In this document: piece after piece, positions 1 to 8,445 of the stretch | Layout of the letters: every line of letters starts with the position of its first letter | How positions within the stretch are numbered: position 1 is the first letter of the stretch | DNA from: Candidatus Moraniibacteriota bacterium | Lineage (GTDB): Bacteria > Patescibacteriota > Minisyncoccia > Moranbacterales > UBA1568 | Assembly (NCBI GenBank): GCA_013334575.1 | Contig: JAAXXG010000001.1 | Location: 105,280-143,636, forward strand | DNA: 38,357 nucleotides | Reading direction: 5' to 3' | Notes under the pieces: model-generated | What the model was told of the DNA's origin: nothing | The model's database searches: none | What the model saw: the letters and a program-made list of their open reading frames with translations, nothing else | Position numbers and translations under genes: made by a program

Positions 1-126
1 GTTTATGCGTACGGGGTAGGGGATAATAAGGGATTCGTTTCCGTTTGAGGTGTCCATAGGATAGAGGAGGTATGATCGGATCCGTGAAAAATGCGGCACA
101 TCCGCATCACGGAAGAGGGAAACGGT

Positions 127-1362
127 TCAGGAGACGACCGATTCGTCGAGCGCTTCGATATCACGGGCCTTCTTGATCGTCAGCGAGACGGATTCCTTGT
201 CCGGAACCTTGGCCGCCTCGACCTCCTTCCGGGCCGAAAGGGGAAGGACGGGGAGTATGCCCCGGAGTGCCGTCCCGTCAACCTTGCGCACCGCGTCCCA
301 TTTGTCAAGCGGAACGAGCACTTCGCGAAGCCGGTCCTCATCGTATTTCCATGTCCGACGGACCGACTTTCCGACGATTCCGGTCGAACCGAATACCCGC
401 TCGACCTCCTTCCCTTCCATATAGGAAAGGAGCGTCTCGGAAAGCTGCGCGTACCGCAGCTTATCACCCTTCATGCGGTCGCGGAGCGTCAGGATCTCCT
501 CGATCGCCTTCTGCGCGCCATCGTCGTCGACGGAATGCTCCTCGAGATACTTATGCTTCCAGAACGGGCAGTATCGCCGATATCCGCACCATTCGCACAG
601 CGGCGACAGGATCGGATCGAACTTCGCGGCCTCGATATCGCCGATCGCGGCGAGGAACTGCCGGTCGAGGTCGGCGAGCTGCTCTCTCGTCCGGGTCGAC
701 GAGAGTTTCACGCCGTGACGCAGGTAGTAGAGGCTTACCGTTATCCGATCGAGATGCTCGGTCTCCTTCGGGTACCGGTCAAGAAACGCTCTCAGATAGA
801 TCGACAGCTGGAGATCGTTGTCCACTTTCTCCTGCGAAGGCATCTTGCGTGCGGTCTTGTAGTCGATGATCTCGAAGCCCGAAGGAGTCGCATCGATGCG
901 GTCGACGATACCGGCGACCACGTGTCTGCCGGTCGAATCGTCTCCTATCTCGAGAGCGAAACGGCTTTCCAGGTCGACGATCGTCGCTTCCCCGGGGTCG
1001 TTCTTGGCATAGTAGTCGGAAATGATCTTCACGCCCTGCGAGAACGCGGCGCGCTCTTCGGTCTCGTTCTCGTACGCGTCACCGTTCCAGAGCTGCGAGA
1101 ACTGATTGAGCGCCTGATCCAGGGTCGGCTGCACGGACGCCGGCGTATGGATATAACGAAGCACCGAATGAATAATCGTCCCGAAGACCTGCTCGCGTGA
1201 CTTCGGTTCCTTCAGATTTTCGACATATTGGAAACGGTACTTGAGGGGGCAGTTCCGATACGCCTCAAGACCGGAATAGGAGATGCGCATACTGGTATCA
1301 CTGAAACGTTTCACGGAAATCACACTGCCATTGTACACCAGAAGCGACTCCGGACCCTCCAT
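127..1362 (-). CDS. PD-(D/E)XK nuclease superfamily protein, RecB/Cas4/AddB-like with probable Fe-S cluster Cys
   Basis: ORF 411 aa; 'FEIIDYKTARK' core motif, N-terminal 'YRNCPLKYRF' and C-terminal 'CEWCGYRRYC' (C-x2-C-x5-C). The family-typical N-terminus suggests the true start may be the internal Met (MRISYSGLEAYRNCP) at 1290. Confidence 0.85.
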   Translation of the reverse strand: MEGPESLLVYNGSVISVKRFSDTSMRISYSGLEAYRNCPLKYRFQYVENLKEPKSREQVFGTIIHSVLRYIHTPASVQPTLDQALNQFSQLWNGDAYENETEERAAFSQGVKIISDYYAKNDPGEATIVDLESRFALEIGDDSTGRHVVAGIVDRIDATPSGFEIIDYKTARKMPSQEKVDNDLQLSIYLRAFLDRYPKETEHLDRITVSLYYLRHGVKLSSTRTREQLADLDRQFLAAIGDIEAAKFDPILSPLCEWCGYRRYCPFWKHKYLEEHSVDDDGAQKAIEEILTLRDRMKGDKLRYAQLSETLLSYMEGKEVERVFGSTGIVGKSVRRTWKYDEDRLREVLVPLDKWDAVRKVDGTALRGILPVLPLSARKEVEAAKVPDKESVSLTIKKARDIEALDESVVS

Positions 1363-2173
1363 GAGAAAGCAACGTAAGCGTTTGACATTTTAATGATTCG
1401 TGTCCTTATTATATATAAACCGAATCCGCGGGGGAGGACGCCACTCGCGGAACGAGCATCGTTTCGGAGAAGAATCGGCGTCATCGGATCGGGGAAACAT
1501 CAGGACATTCCGACGAGGTCTCCGCTGTGCTCACAAATCGAATTTCAAACATAAATGCTATTTGCATCAATGTAGATTCGTCCATATTCATGGGCTTTTC
1601 CGTTTCGATAGCATGTCGCCTTATGTAACTTATGCGACATGATATGATACATTATCCCATAAGAATACCCGATGAATAATTCCAGCGGTCGTACGAAATG
1701 CTTCCTTCAAACTATGAAAAATACAACGTGTGTTGTTTGTCGTGTCATTCATTTTCGCTGCATGCTTTCGTGTCTCATTCGGGTTCCCGTATTCCGATTC
1801 CGTGTCCGTATTCCGACCCGGCTCGGCCAGATCTCCGTCGACATCGAGTCCAGGGAATGATTCCGCCGTTTTGCGATACGAAGCGCCCCTGATATTGTCC
1901 GGAAAGCGGATCCTTCCGTGCGATGATATACGAGATGGTAGGACACTCCCCTTGTGTCGACGTTATATCGGCGCAAGTGTCCCGATAATACATCGACCTC
2001 AAAAGAGCGTGGTTTCGTCGGCGGGGAAATTTCGATATATCGTTCGGACGATGGGATACTCGACCAGCGACACGTAGCGTATCGTTGCCTGGATGATAAC
2101 ATCAGAAGATCCCGCGAGGGGGAGTCCGGGATTCGCCGACATGTCTATTCCCGGTGAACACTCCCCTTTCGCC

Positions 2174-2201
2174 AAAAAAAATCGGAGCGAGGACGCTCCG
2201 A
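2174..2201 (-). terminator. Intrinsic terminator (minus strand)
   Basis: TCGGAGCG-agga-CGCTCCGA perfect 8-bp stem flanked by an A8 run on the + strand (U8 in the minus transcript), downstream of CDS 2260-3060. Confidence 0.85.
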
Positions 2202-2259
2202 CGGACCCTATGCAACATACGGGAACCGGATTCCGTTTCCCGATTCGGCGGACTATCGG

Positions 2260-3060
2260 CTATCGCTTTCCGAACGGCCGCAAGGAAACGGGGGCCGCAG
2301 GAGGGGACGTTCGGGGAACGGACATCGGAGGAACGGAGGCCTTGCTCGCACTTGGAACCGCCGGCATTCCCCTTCCGGAAACCGATGGAATCGAAGGGGT
2401 ATGCGGATGCTGCGATACGACCGACGACGGCTGTACCGGCATGATTCCATGAGGCTGGAAACCGTGAACGCCGACCGGCTTTCCCACGCCATGCGTCGGG
2501 TTCAAGGCGATGCCGGCATCGCTCTTTCTGACTCCGGCAAGGAAACCCGCGCCAGCCGCCATTTTAGTAGCCTTTGCGGCAGACGTCCTGCCGAACATTC
2601 CGAAAGGCTTTCTCTCAGATAACTTCGCGTCACGGTCCGAAATCGGTATCGGCTCAGGCTTCTTGCGTCCGAGATGGGAATTGGAAAGCCTGTTAAGAAG
2701 CTCGCGCTTCCTGGCTCCGGTCGCGCCGGTAAGCTCACTCGCCATCGCTCGAGCCTCCTTCGGAGTGATAAGATGTTCCCTTGCCATCGTCTCGGCGATA
2801 TCGCCGAGATCGGTAACGCCGGTTACGCCCCAGTCCTTATATCGCGAGCGGTTCTTTCCGCCTCCTTTCTCGATCAGAAGCTCTCCGAACCGGTCGCGTT
2901 CGACTTTCCGGTTCAGGATCCCCCTCGTGACAGCGTTTTTTTCGGTGACCAGTTCGGCAGCCTTCCACTTATGCCGATGAACCGAACGGACGTCTTTCTG
3001 ATCCAGGATGATCTTGTCCCTGCGGTCCCGCCAATCCTTTCCGAAAAGTATGCCCGGCAT
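2260..3060 (-). CDS. Hypothetical protein with Pro/Ser-rich C-terminal tail
   Basis: 266 aa ORF followed by a minus-strand terminator; no family recognised. Confidence 0.65.
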   Translation of the reverse strand: MPGILFGKDWRDRRDKIILDQKDVRSVHRHKWKAAELVTEKNAVTRGILNRKVERDRFGELLIEKGGGKNRSRYKDWGVTGVTDLGDIAETMAREHLITPKEARAMASELTGATGARKRELLNRLSNSHLGRKKPEPIPISDRDAKLSERKPFGMFGRTSAAKATKMAAGAGFLAGVRKSDAGIALNPTHGVGKPVGVHGFQPHGIMPVQPSSVVSQHPHTPSIPSVSGRGMPAVPSASKASVPPMSVPRTSPPAAPVSLRPFGKR

Positions 3061-3088
3061 ATGCGTTCGAGAATAAACGAATGCTCTC

Positions 3089-3544
3089 TCAAAGGCCGAT
3101 CTGTCGGAGCATGATCCGAATCGGCGACTCCTTACGTTTCACCGCGGAAGAATCCCCTTCCGATCTGTTTTCGCTTCGGTTCCGTTCCTGTTCCTGTCTC
3201 CACCAGAGATATTCCCGCTTCGCAGTCTCCGGTACCCCATCGGGAAAGACTTTCCTCAGGATATCGTCTTCGATCTGGTATCGTTTCAGCCTACGATCTT
3301 CGAAAAGGTCGGCAAGGACCCGAAGAAAGCCGGCTGCCGTCAGATCGGCGGAACCGTCTTCCGAATGATCGAATATCGCCTCGAGCAGGACACGCCTCAT
3401 GAACGAGTCACGAAAGACCGACTCGGAAAGCGACGGGTACTCCAGAAAGAAAGACTCGAGCACGGGACCCTTGATCGGATCGCGGGCGCCGGATTTCTGC
3501 AATATTTGGCGTTCGATGATCGCATTGTCTGGATGAAACCTCAT
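3089..3544 (-). CDS. Hypothetical protein
   Basis: ORF directly downstream of the M23 peptidase gene; the listed 3556 start is a TTG, and the first ATG in frame is at 3544 (MRFHPDNAIIERQ...). Confidence 0.65.
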   Translation of the reverse strand: MRFHPDNAIIERQILQKSGARDPIKGPVLESFFLEYPSLSESVFRDSFMRRVLLEAIFDHSEDGSADLTAAGFLRVLADLFEDRRLKRYQIEDDILRKVFPDGVPETAKREYLWWRQEQERNRSENRSEGDSSAVKRKESPIRIMLRQIGL

Positions 3545-3556
3545 ACTCGGTGACAA

Positions 3557-4828
3557 TTAGGGAAGATAACTCATCGGGTTTACGCTCGCGCCGATCGGGT
3601 AGTAAACGCCGTTGACTTTGGTCGATTCGACGACCTTGTACGAACTCGCCGAGAAGACGGAAAAATGAAGATGGGGACCGGTCGAATAACCGGTATTCCC
3701 GGAAAGCCCTATCTTTTGCCCCTTCGTAACCTTCTGCCCCTTCGAGACCCCATGACTCGACAGGTGACCATACAGGGTGATCAGTCCGTTCCCATGGTCG
3801 ATGGCGATCCATTTCCCATAGGCATATTTTCCGGCATTACCGGTGCCGACAATCTTCCCGGCGGCGGCGGCCATGACGGTAGTTCCGGAATCGACCGAAA
3901 AATCGATTCCGTTGTGCATCCCCGATGCATACGCCTTTTTCGCGAAGGCGGTCTTCCCGTATCCCTGTGAAATCTCCGGGTTCTTGAGCGGATACGCCAG
4001 AAGTCCGCGGTTCGCCGATGGAACGTCGGATCCGACGGACAGTCCGGATTCGAGGCTCTCGATCTCGTCCTCGATCGCCTTGCGCTGTTCCTCCAGGTTG
4101 TCGACGAGATTCGAATATTTCGTCTGTTCCGTCTGGGTCTTCGCAAGCAGGACCTGCTTATTCTTTTGCGCGTCAGACAACTCGGAGTTTTTCTGATCCA
4201 ACTGACTCTTCAGTGAGTCTGCTTCGATCTTCTTCCGGGTCAGCAGGTCCTGCTCGCCTTCAAGCGACTTCTTCGTATCGGCAAGATCACGAAGGATGCT
4301 GACAATACGATCGTTCGTCTGCACCATCCAATCATCCCGACCGGAAAAGAACCCGTATCCATCCTCCCCGGACGATGCCAACAGGATGCCGGACCCGTCG
4401 TCCGAACCGGCATGATATTCGCGGACCAACTCCGAGAGGACCAACCGTTCACGGGCGATGATCCGGACCTTTTCGGAAACCTGACCGTTGATATCGTCGA
4501 GTTGGGAAGAAACGTCGGAAAGACGCTGTTCGGCGGACCTGATTTCCAATTCCAGTTTCGAAGCCTGCGCTTCGAGCGCCTCGATCTGGTCCTGAAGCGT
4601 GGCTCCCTGTGCCTGCTTCAGATCGATGATCTTCTGATACGCCTTGATCTTATCATTGATCTTCTTGATCTCGTCCTCACGGTCTTCGATGGCCTCTTTC
4701 TGGTCGTCGGTCAGGGTCGAAATGCTGTCGGCCGCATGGGCCCTGACGACAACAAAAACGCATGCGACCAAAAGGAGGGCAAACACCGCCGCCAGCGTCT
4801 TTCTCGTGGATTCACGTTCGGGCATCAT
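3557..4828 (-). CDS. Murein hydrolase activator EnvC-like / M23 family peptidase with N-terminal coiled coil
   Basis: Signal-anchor, long coiled coil, then M23 domain with 'GMHNGIDFSVDSGTTVMAAAAGKI' and 'HGNGLITLYGHLSSHGVSKGQKVTKGQKIGLSGNTGYSTGPHLHFSV'. Start set at MMPERES. Confidence 0.93.
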   Translation of the reverse strand: MMPERESTRKTLAAVFALLLVACVFVVVRAHAADSISTLTDDQKEAIEDREDEIKKINDKIKAYQKIIDLKQAQGATLQDQIEALEAQASKLELEIRSAEQRLSDVSSQLDDINGQVSEKVRIIARERLVLSELVREYHAGSDDGSGILLASSGEDGYGFFSGRDDWMVQTNDRIVSILRDLADTKKSLEGEQDLLTRKKIEADSLKSQLDQKNSELSDAQKNKQVLLAKTQTEQTKYSNLVDNLEEQRKAIEDEIESLESGLSVGSDVPSANRGLLAYPLKNPEISQGYGKTAFAKKAYASGMHNGIDFSVDSGTTVMAAAAGKIVGTGNAGKYAYGKWIAIDHGNGLITLYGHLSSHGVSKGQKVTKGQKIGLSGNTGYSTGPHLHFSVFSASSYKVVESTKVNGVYYPIGASVNPMSYLP

Positions 4829-4900
4829 GACCGAAGTATACCACATATCCGGCGTTTTCCGAAGGTCCTCTGTCTATCGGCGTCCCCATTCGAGGAGTCC

Positions 4901-5521
4901 TTAGGAGGCGGACGTTTCGTACGACGGTTTCCACTCGATATTCCCCTTCCGGAACTCCTCGCGAAGACGCTTCTTGATGTCCGCGAGAGCCGGACGAAGC
5001 GAAGGGAATCTTTCCACGGCGGCATCGGCATAGTTGGCGATGAGTTCGGGACGGTCATATGCCCGATAGCCGAGCTCGACCAGCTGAAGCAGCGTCTCAA
5101 GCTTGTCGAGAGCCTTTACGAACCGGGCGGCATCCGTAGTGCCCTCATCGTATTCCCGGTTTAGGGACAGGATCGCGTCACGATGTCCCTCGGAAAGCGC
5201 GGATCCGATACGGTCGAGTGCCTCCGCCTCGAGCGATTTCTTCTCCTCCCGGGTGATTTCCCCGGATGCGACCCGTACATAGTCGATATCCCCGGTCACC
5301 GCCTCGGCGATATCGTGAACGACGGCCATCCGGAGGGCGCGATGCCGCTTTTCATCCGTTTCCAACAGGTTCCCGTATAGCGAGACCATGAGCGAGAGAC
5401 GATAGGAATGATCCGCGACCGATTCCCTGCGTCCCGCAAGAAGTTCCCCGTAGCGGAATGTCGACTTGAGTTTTCCCGCGATGGCGAGAAATTCGAACGG
5501 GACGGTTTCCATATCGCTCAT
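4901..5521 (-). CDS. HD domain-containing hydrolase (YfbR-like)
   Basis: 'VADHSYRLSLMV' ... 'VVHDIAEAVTGDI' HD motifs. Start trimmed to MSDMETVPFEF because the ORF's 5' part overlaps gltX in another frame. Confidence 0.88.
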   Translation of the reverse strand: MSDMETVPFEFLAIAGKLKSTFRYGELLAGRRESVADHSYRLSLMVSLYGNLLETDEKRHRALRMAVVHDIAEAVTGDIDYVRVASGEITREEKKSLEAEALDRIGSALSEGHRDAILSLNREYDEGTTDAARFVKALDKLETLLQLVELGYRAYDRPELIANYADAAVERFPSLRPALADIKKRLREEFRKGNIEWKPSYETSAS

Positions 5522-5526
5522 GAGTC

Positions 5527-7077
5527 TCAAGAAAGAGAGGAAACGGCGCGGCCTATGCGATCGATCGTCGCTTCGCGACCGAGGACCCAGGCGAGGTCCT
5601 GCGGCGGAGGCGACTGCTTCGCGCCCGAAAGCGCGACGCGGATCGGCCAGAGGAAATCGCCGCGCTTCTCGCCAGCGGCCGCGAGCAGGATCTCGCCGAG
5701 ACACTCGCGGGTCCAGTCCGATTCCGGAATATCCGCAAAAATCCCGATCGCCCGACGAAGCGAATCGACCGTCTCTTCGGGGGTATTCCCCTTCCATGGC
5801 AGCAGGGTCGGATCCGTATCCGGCTCGACGAGCAGGTACGCATGCTCGTCGCCGATGTCCGACAGGAGCGAAAGCCGGTCCCGGGCTACCTCGACGAACC
5901 GGGCGACATAGGAGGCGTCATGCCGTGCGGCCGGAGCTTCGATGAAGAACGGTTTTGTAGAAAGGAACGGTGTTATTTTTCCGACCAGCGAGTCAACGGA
6001 GAGTGACTTGATATACTGCGCGTTCAGCCAGTCGAGCTTTCGTATGTCAAAGACGGCTCCGGCCTTATTGACCTGTGCCAGATCGAAGACCTGCGAAAGT
6101 TCGCCGACCGAGAAAACCTCCTGCGTGCTCCCCTGTCCCGGATTCCATCCCAGGAGCGCGACGAAGTTGATGAGTGCTTCGGGAAGATATCCCTTGCCGA
6201 GGTAGTCCTCGACCGCGACGTCGCCCTGACGCTTGGAAAGCTTGGTCTTGTCGGGATTGAGAAGCAGCGGCAGATGCGCGAACTCGGGCGATTCCCAGCC
6301 GAACGCTTCATAAAGAAGGATGTGTTTCGGGGTGGACGGGAGCCACTCCTCGCCGCGGATGACGTGCGACACCTCCATCAGACGGTCGTCCACGACGCTC
6401 GCGAGATGATAGGTCGGGTAGCCGTCGGACTTCACGAGCACCTGATCGTCGACATTGTCCGCATGGATCCGGACTTCGCCGCGCACCAGGTCGCGGAAGA
6501 CGATATCGCCGCGGCCCGAAGGGACGTCGAGCCGGATGACGGACGGTTCGCCTGCGGCCATCCGGGTCGCGACTTCCTCGGACGAAAGCGACCGGCAGCG
6601 CTTGTCGTACTTCGGCGCCTCCTTTCGAATCGACTGTTCTTCTCGTAGGCGATCCAGCCGCTCCCGACTGCAGAAGCATCGGTACGCGTGTCCGGAAGCG
6701 ACGAGTCGCTCCGCATGTTCGGCATAGATGTCGAGCCGCTCTGACTGGATATAAGGTCCGTGACTTCCGACCTCGGAAACACCCGGGTACGCTTCCGAAT
6801 GTCGGCTCGCCTCGCGCGACGGCATATTCCGGTCGTCCCGAAGGAAGACCCCCTCGTCGGGTATGATACCCATCCCCTCGAGGCTCCGGACCAGTCCCTC
6901 GAGCGCTCCTTCGACGAACCGTTCCCGGTCGGTATCCTCGATGCGCAGGATGAACTTTCCGCCGGTGCGCCGGGCGAAGAGGTAATTGTAGAGAGCGGTA
7001 CGGAGGCCGCCGACATGCAGGTACCCGGTGGGAGAAGGCGCGAATCTGACCCGGACCCGTTCGTTCGTCACGGTCAT
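5527..7077 (-). CDS. gltX: Glutamate--tRNA ligase
   Basis: 'VRVRFAPSPTGYLHVGGLRTALYNYLFAR' and 'KTKLSKRQGDVAVEDY' class I aaRS motifs. Confidence 0.98.
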   Translation of the reverse strand: MTVTNERVRVRFAPSPTGYLHVGGLRTALYNYLFARRTGGKFILRIEDTDRERFVEGALEGLVRSLEGMGIIPDEGVFLRDDRNMPSREASRHSEAYPGVSEVGSHGPYIQSERLDIYAEHAERLVASGHAYRCFCSRERLDRLREEQSIRKEAPKYDKRCRSLSSEEVATRMAAGEPSVIRLDVPSGRGDIVFRDLVRGEVRIHADNVDDQVLVKSDGYPTYHLASVVDDRLMEVSHVIRGEEWLPSTPKHILLYEAFGWESPEFAHLPLLLNPDKTKLSKRQGDVAVEDYLGKGYLPEALINFVALLGWNPGQGSTQEVFSVGELSQVFDLAQVNKAGAVFDIRKLDWLNAQYIKSLSVDSLVGKITPFLSTKPFFIEAPAARHDASYVARFVEVARDRLSLLSDIGDEHAYLLVEPDTDPTLLPWKGNTPEETVDSLRRAIGIFADIPESDWTRECLGEILLAAAGEKRGDFLWPIRVALSGAKQSPPPQDLAWVLGREATIDRIGRAVSSLS

Positions 7078-7081
7078 ACGG

Positions 7082-7825
7082 TTATCGTTCTTGTATACTG
7101 ACGGATTTTATCCTATCAGAAAGGCGTAAAAAAGGGAAAACTACGGTCGCGGTCCATATCCTCCCAATCCTTCGCGGCTGGACGAGCAGTCTGAAAAACC
7201 ACTCGAGACCGACTGTGCGCATCCGTTCCGGGGCCCGCTTTCGTCTGCCAGTCAGAAAATCGAAACTTCCGCCGACTCCCATCGCGAGCCGGATATTCCC
7301 GGGGTCCTTCCGGAACGATTCGAGAGCGTACTCCTGTTCCGGCGCGCCGAAATTACAGAGAACGACCGTCGCCCGGCGCGCAGCATCCGGTACGATGATC
7401 GACTTCGGATCGAGCGTCTCTCCGTCGACGACAAGGCGCGTATACCGCGCCCGTATCGCGCGTATGACTTCCGGGAGCGTCGAGAGTCCGTCGTTCCGTA
7501 CGAGAAGAAAGGCGGACGACTGCGATCGCTCCGCCTCGGAAAGGACGAACGAAAGCAGGTCCGCGCCGGGATAACGCACGATCTTTTTCCCGGACAGGAA
7601 TCCGTCGAGCACGATTCCGAACCCGTCTGCGATCCGATAGTCCGCGGCCAGCAGGTTCTCCCGGAAGCATGCATCTCTCCGTGCCCGAACGAAAAACTCA
7701 GGATTCGCCGTCGCGATGCGCCGGAACCTCTTCCCGCCGAGCGTTTCGCGGATGATCGACTCGACCCCCTTCCGGGAACGGCATTCTACGGGGACTCCGA
7801 ATATTCGATGCGTGTCCGTATCCAT
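7082..7825 (-). CDS. WecG/TagA/CpsF family glycosyltransferase
   Basis: 'IFGVPVECRSRKGVESII', 'RIATANPEFFVRARRD', 'YRIADGFGIVLDG', 'GVGGSFDFLTGRRKRAPERMRTVGLEWFFRL' family motifs. Start trimmed to MDTDTHRIFGV. Confidence 0.93.
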   Translation of the reverse strand: MDTDTHRIFGVPVECRSRKGVESIIRETLGGKRFRRIATANPEFFVRARRDACFRENLLAADYRIADGFGIVLDGFLSGKKIVRYPGADLLSFVLSEAERSQSSAFLLVRNDGLSTLPEVIRAIRARYTRLVVDGETLDPKSIIVPDAARRATVVLCNFGAPEQEYALESFRKDPGNIRLAMGVGGSFDFLTGRRKRAPERMRTVGLEWFFRLLVQPRRIGRIWTATVVFPFLRLSDRIKSVSIQER

Positions 7826-7838
7826 ACCGGAAAGGGAA

Positions 7839-8393
7839 TCATTCCCCGAGAGGGAATTCCTCCATAGCAAGATATTCGCGCTTCGCCCCCGCACCGACCG
7901 ACTCGAAGAGCACGACGGATGAGACGGGCTCGACGATGCGAAGCGACTTCGGAAGGGCTACCCGGCGATCTTCGGGAAGCAGCGCGAACCGATTACGCTG
8001 AAGTCGCGCGAGGTTCACATGCGGACGGAATCGCTGAAACTCGGCCGGCCTTTCCGAAAGCTCGGCCTCGAAGGCGTTTCGTAACCTCAGGAGGGGCTCG
8101 CTCTCGACACCGCGAAGCCAGAGCATCTTCGGCGACTCCCCCTCCGGCGCGTAGACGATCCCATCGAACAGGATCTCGAACGGCTCGGTTTCGGAACAGA
8201 TTTCCCGCGCCGCCTCAGAATACCGCTCGACGTCCTCGTCCGAAACGAATCCCAGAAACAGAAGCGTCACGTGCAGATGATCGGGGCGGGTCACGAACAG
8301 CGGCAGCGATTCCCACGTCGAAGCCTCCCGCGCGAGCCGGGTCCGGGTCTGCGACGAAAGCGGGATGGCGAAAAAGAGTCGTCGTTCGTTCAT
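7839..8393 (-). CDS. thpR: RNA 2',3'-cyclic phosphodiesterase (2'-5' RNA ligase family)
   Basis: Two H-x-[TN]-x motifs (HVTLLFLGF, HVNLARLQ), start MNERRLFFAIPL. Confidence 0.9.
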   Translation of the reverse strand: MNERRLFFAIPLSSQTRTRLAREASTWESLPLFVTRPDHLHVTLLFLGFVSDEDVERYSEAAREICSETEPFEILFDGIVYAPEGESPKMLWLRGVESEPLLRLRNAFEAELSERPAEFQRFRPHVNLARLQRNRFALLPEDRRVALPKSLRIVEPVSSVVLFESVGAGAKREYLAMEEFPLGE

Positions 8394-8445
8394 AGGAGAA
8401 CCGTAGCAGGAAACCGCGCCTCGCCGCAAGCCGATCCGATCACCT

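Noticed and set aside
91-1200. 369-aa plus-strand ORF opposite the nuclease gene
   Set aside because: Antisense to a clearly recognisable PD-(D/E)XK gene; Arg-rich antisense ORFs are common in this GC-rich sequence.
1400-2157. Several ORFs of 60-119 aa on both strands in the intergenic region
   Set aside because: They overlap each other on both strands, show no recognisable motifs, and the region has hairpins and promoter-like elements; treated as non-coding.
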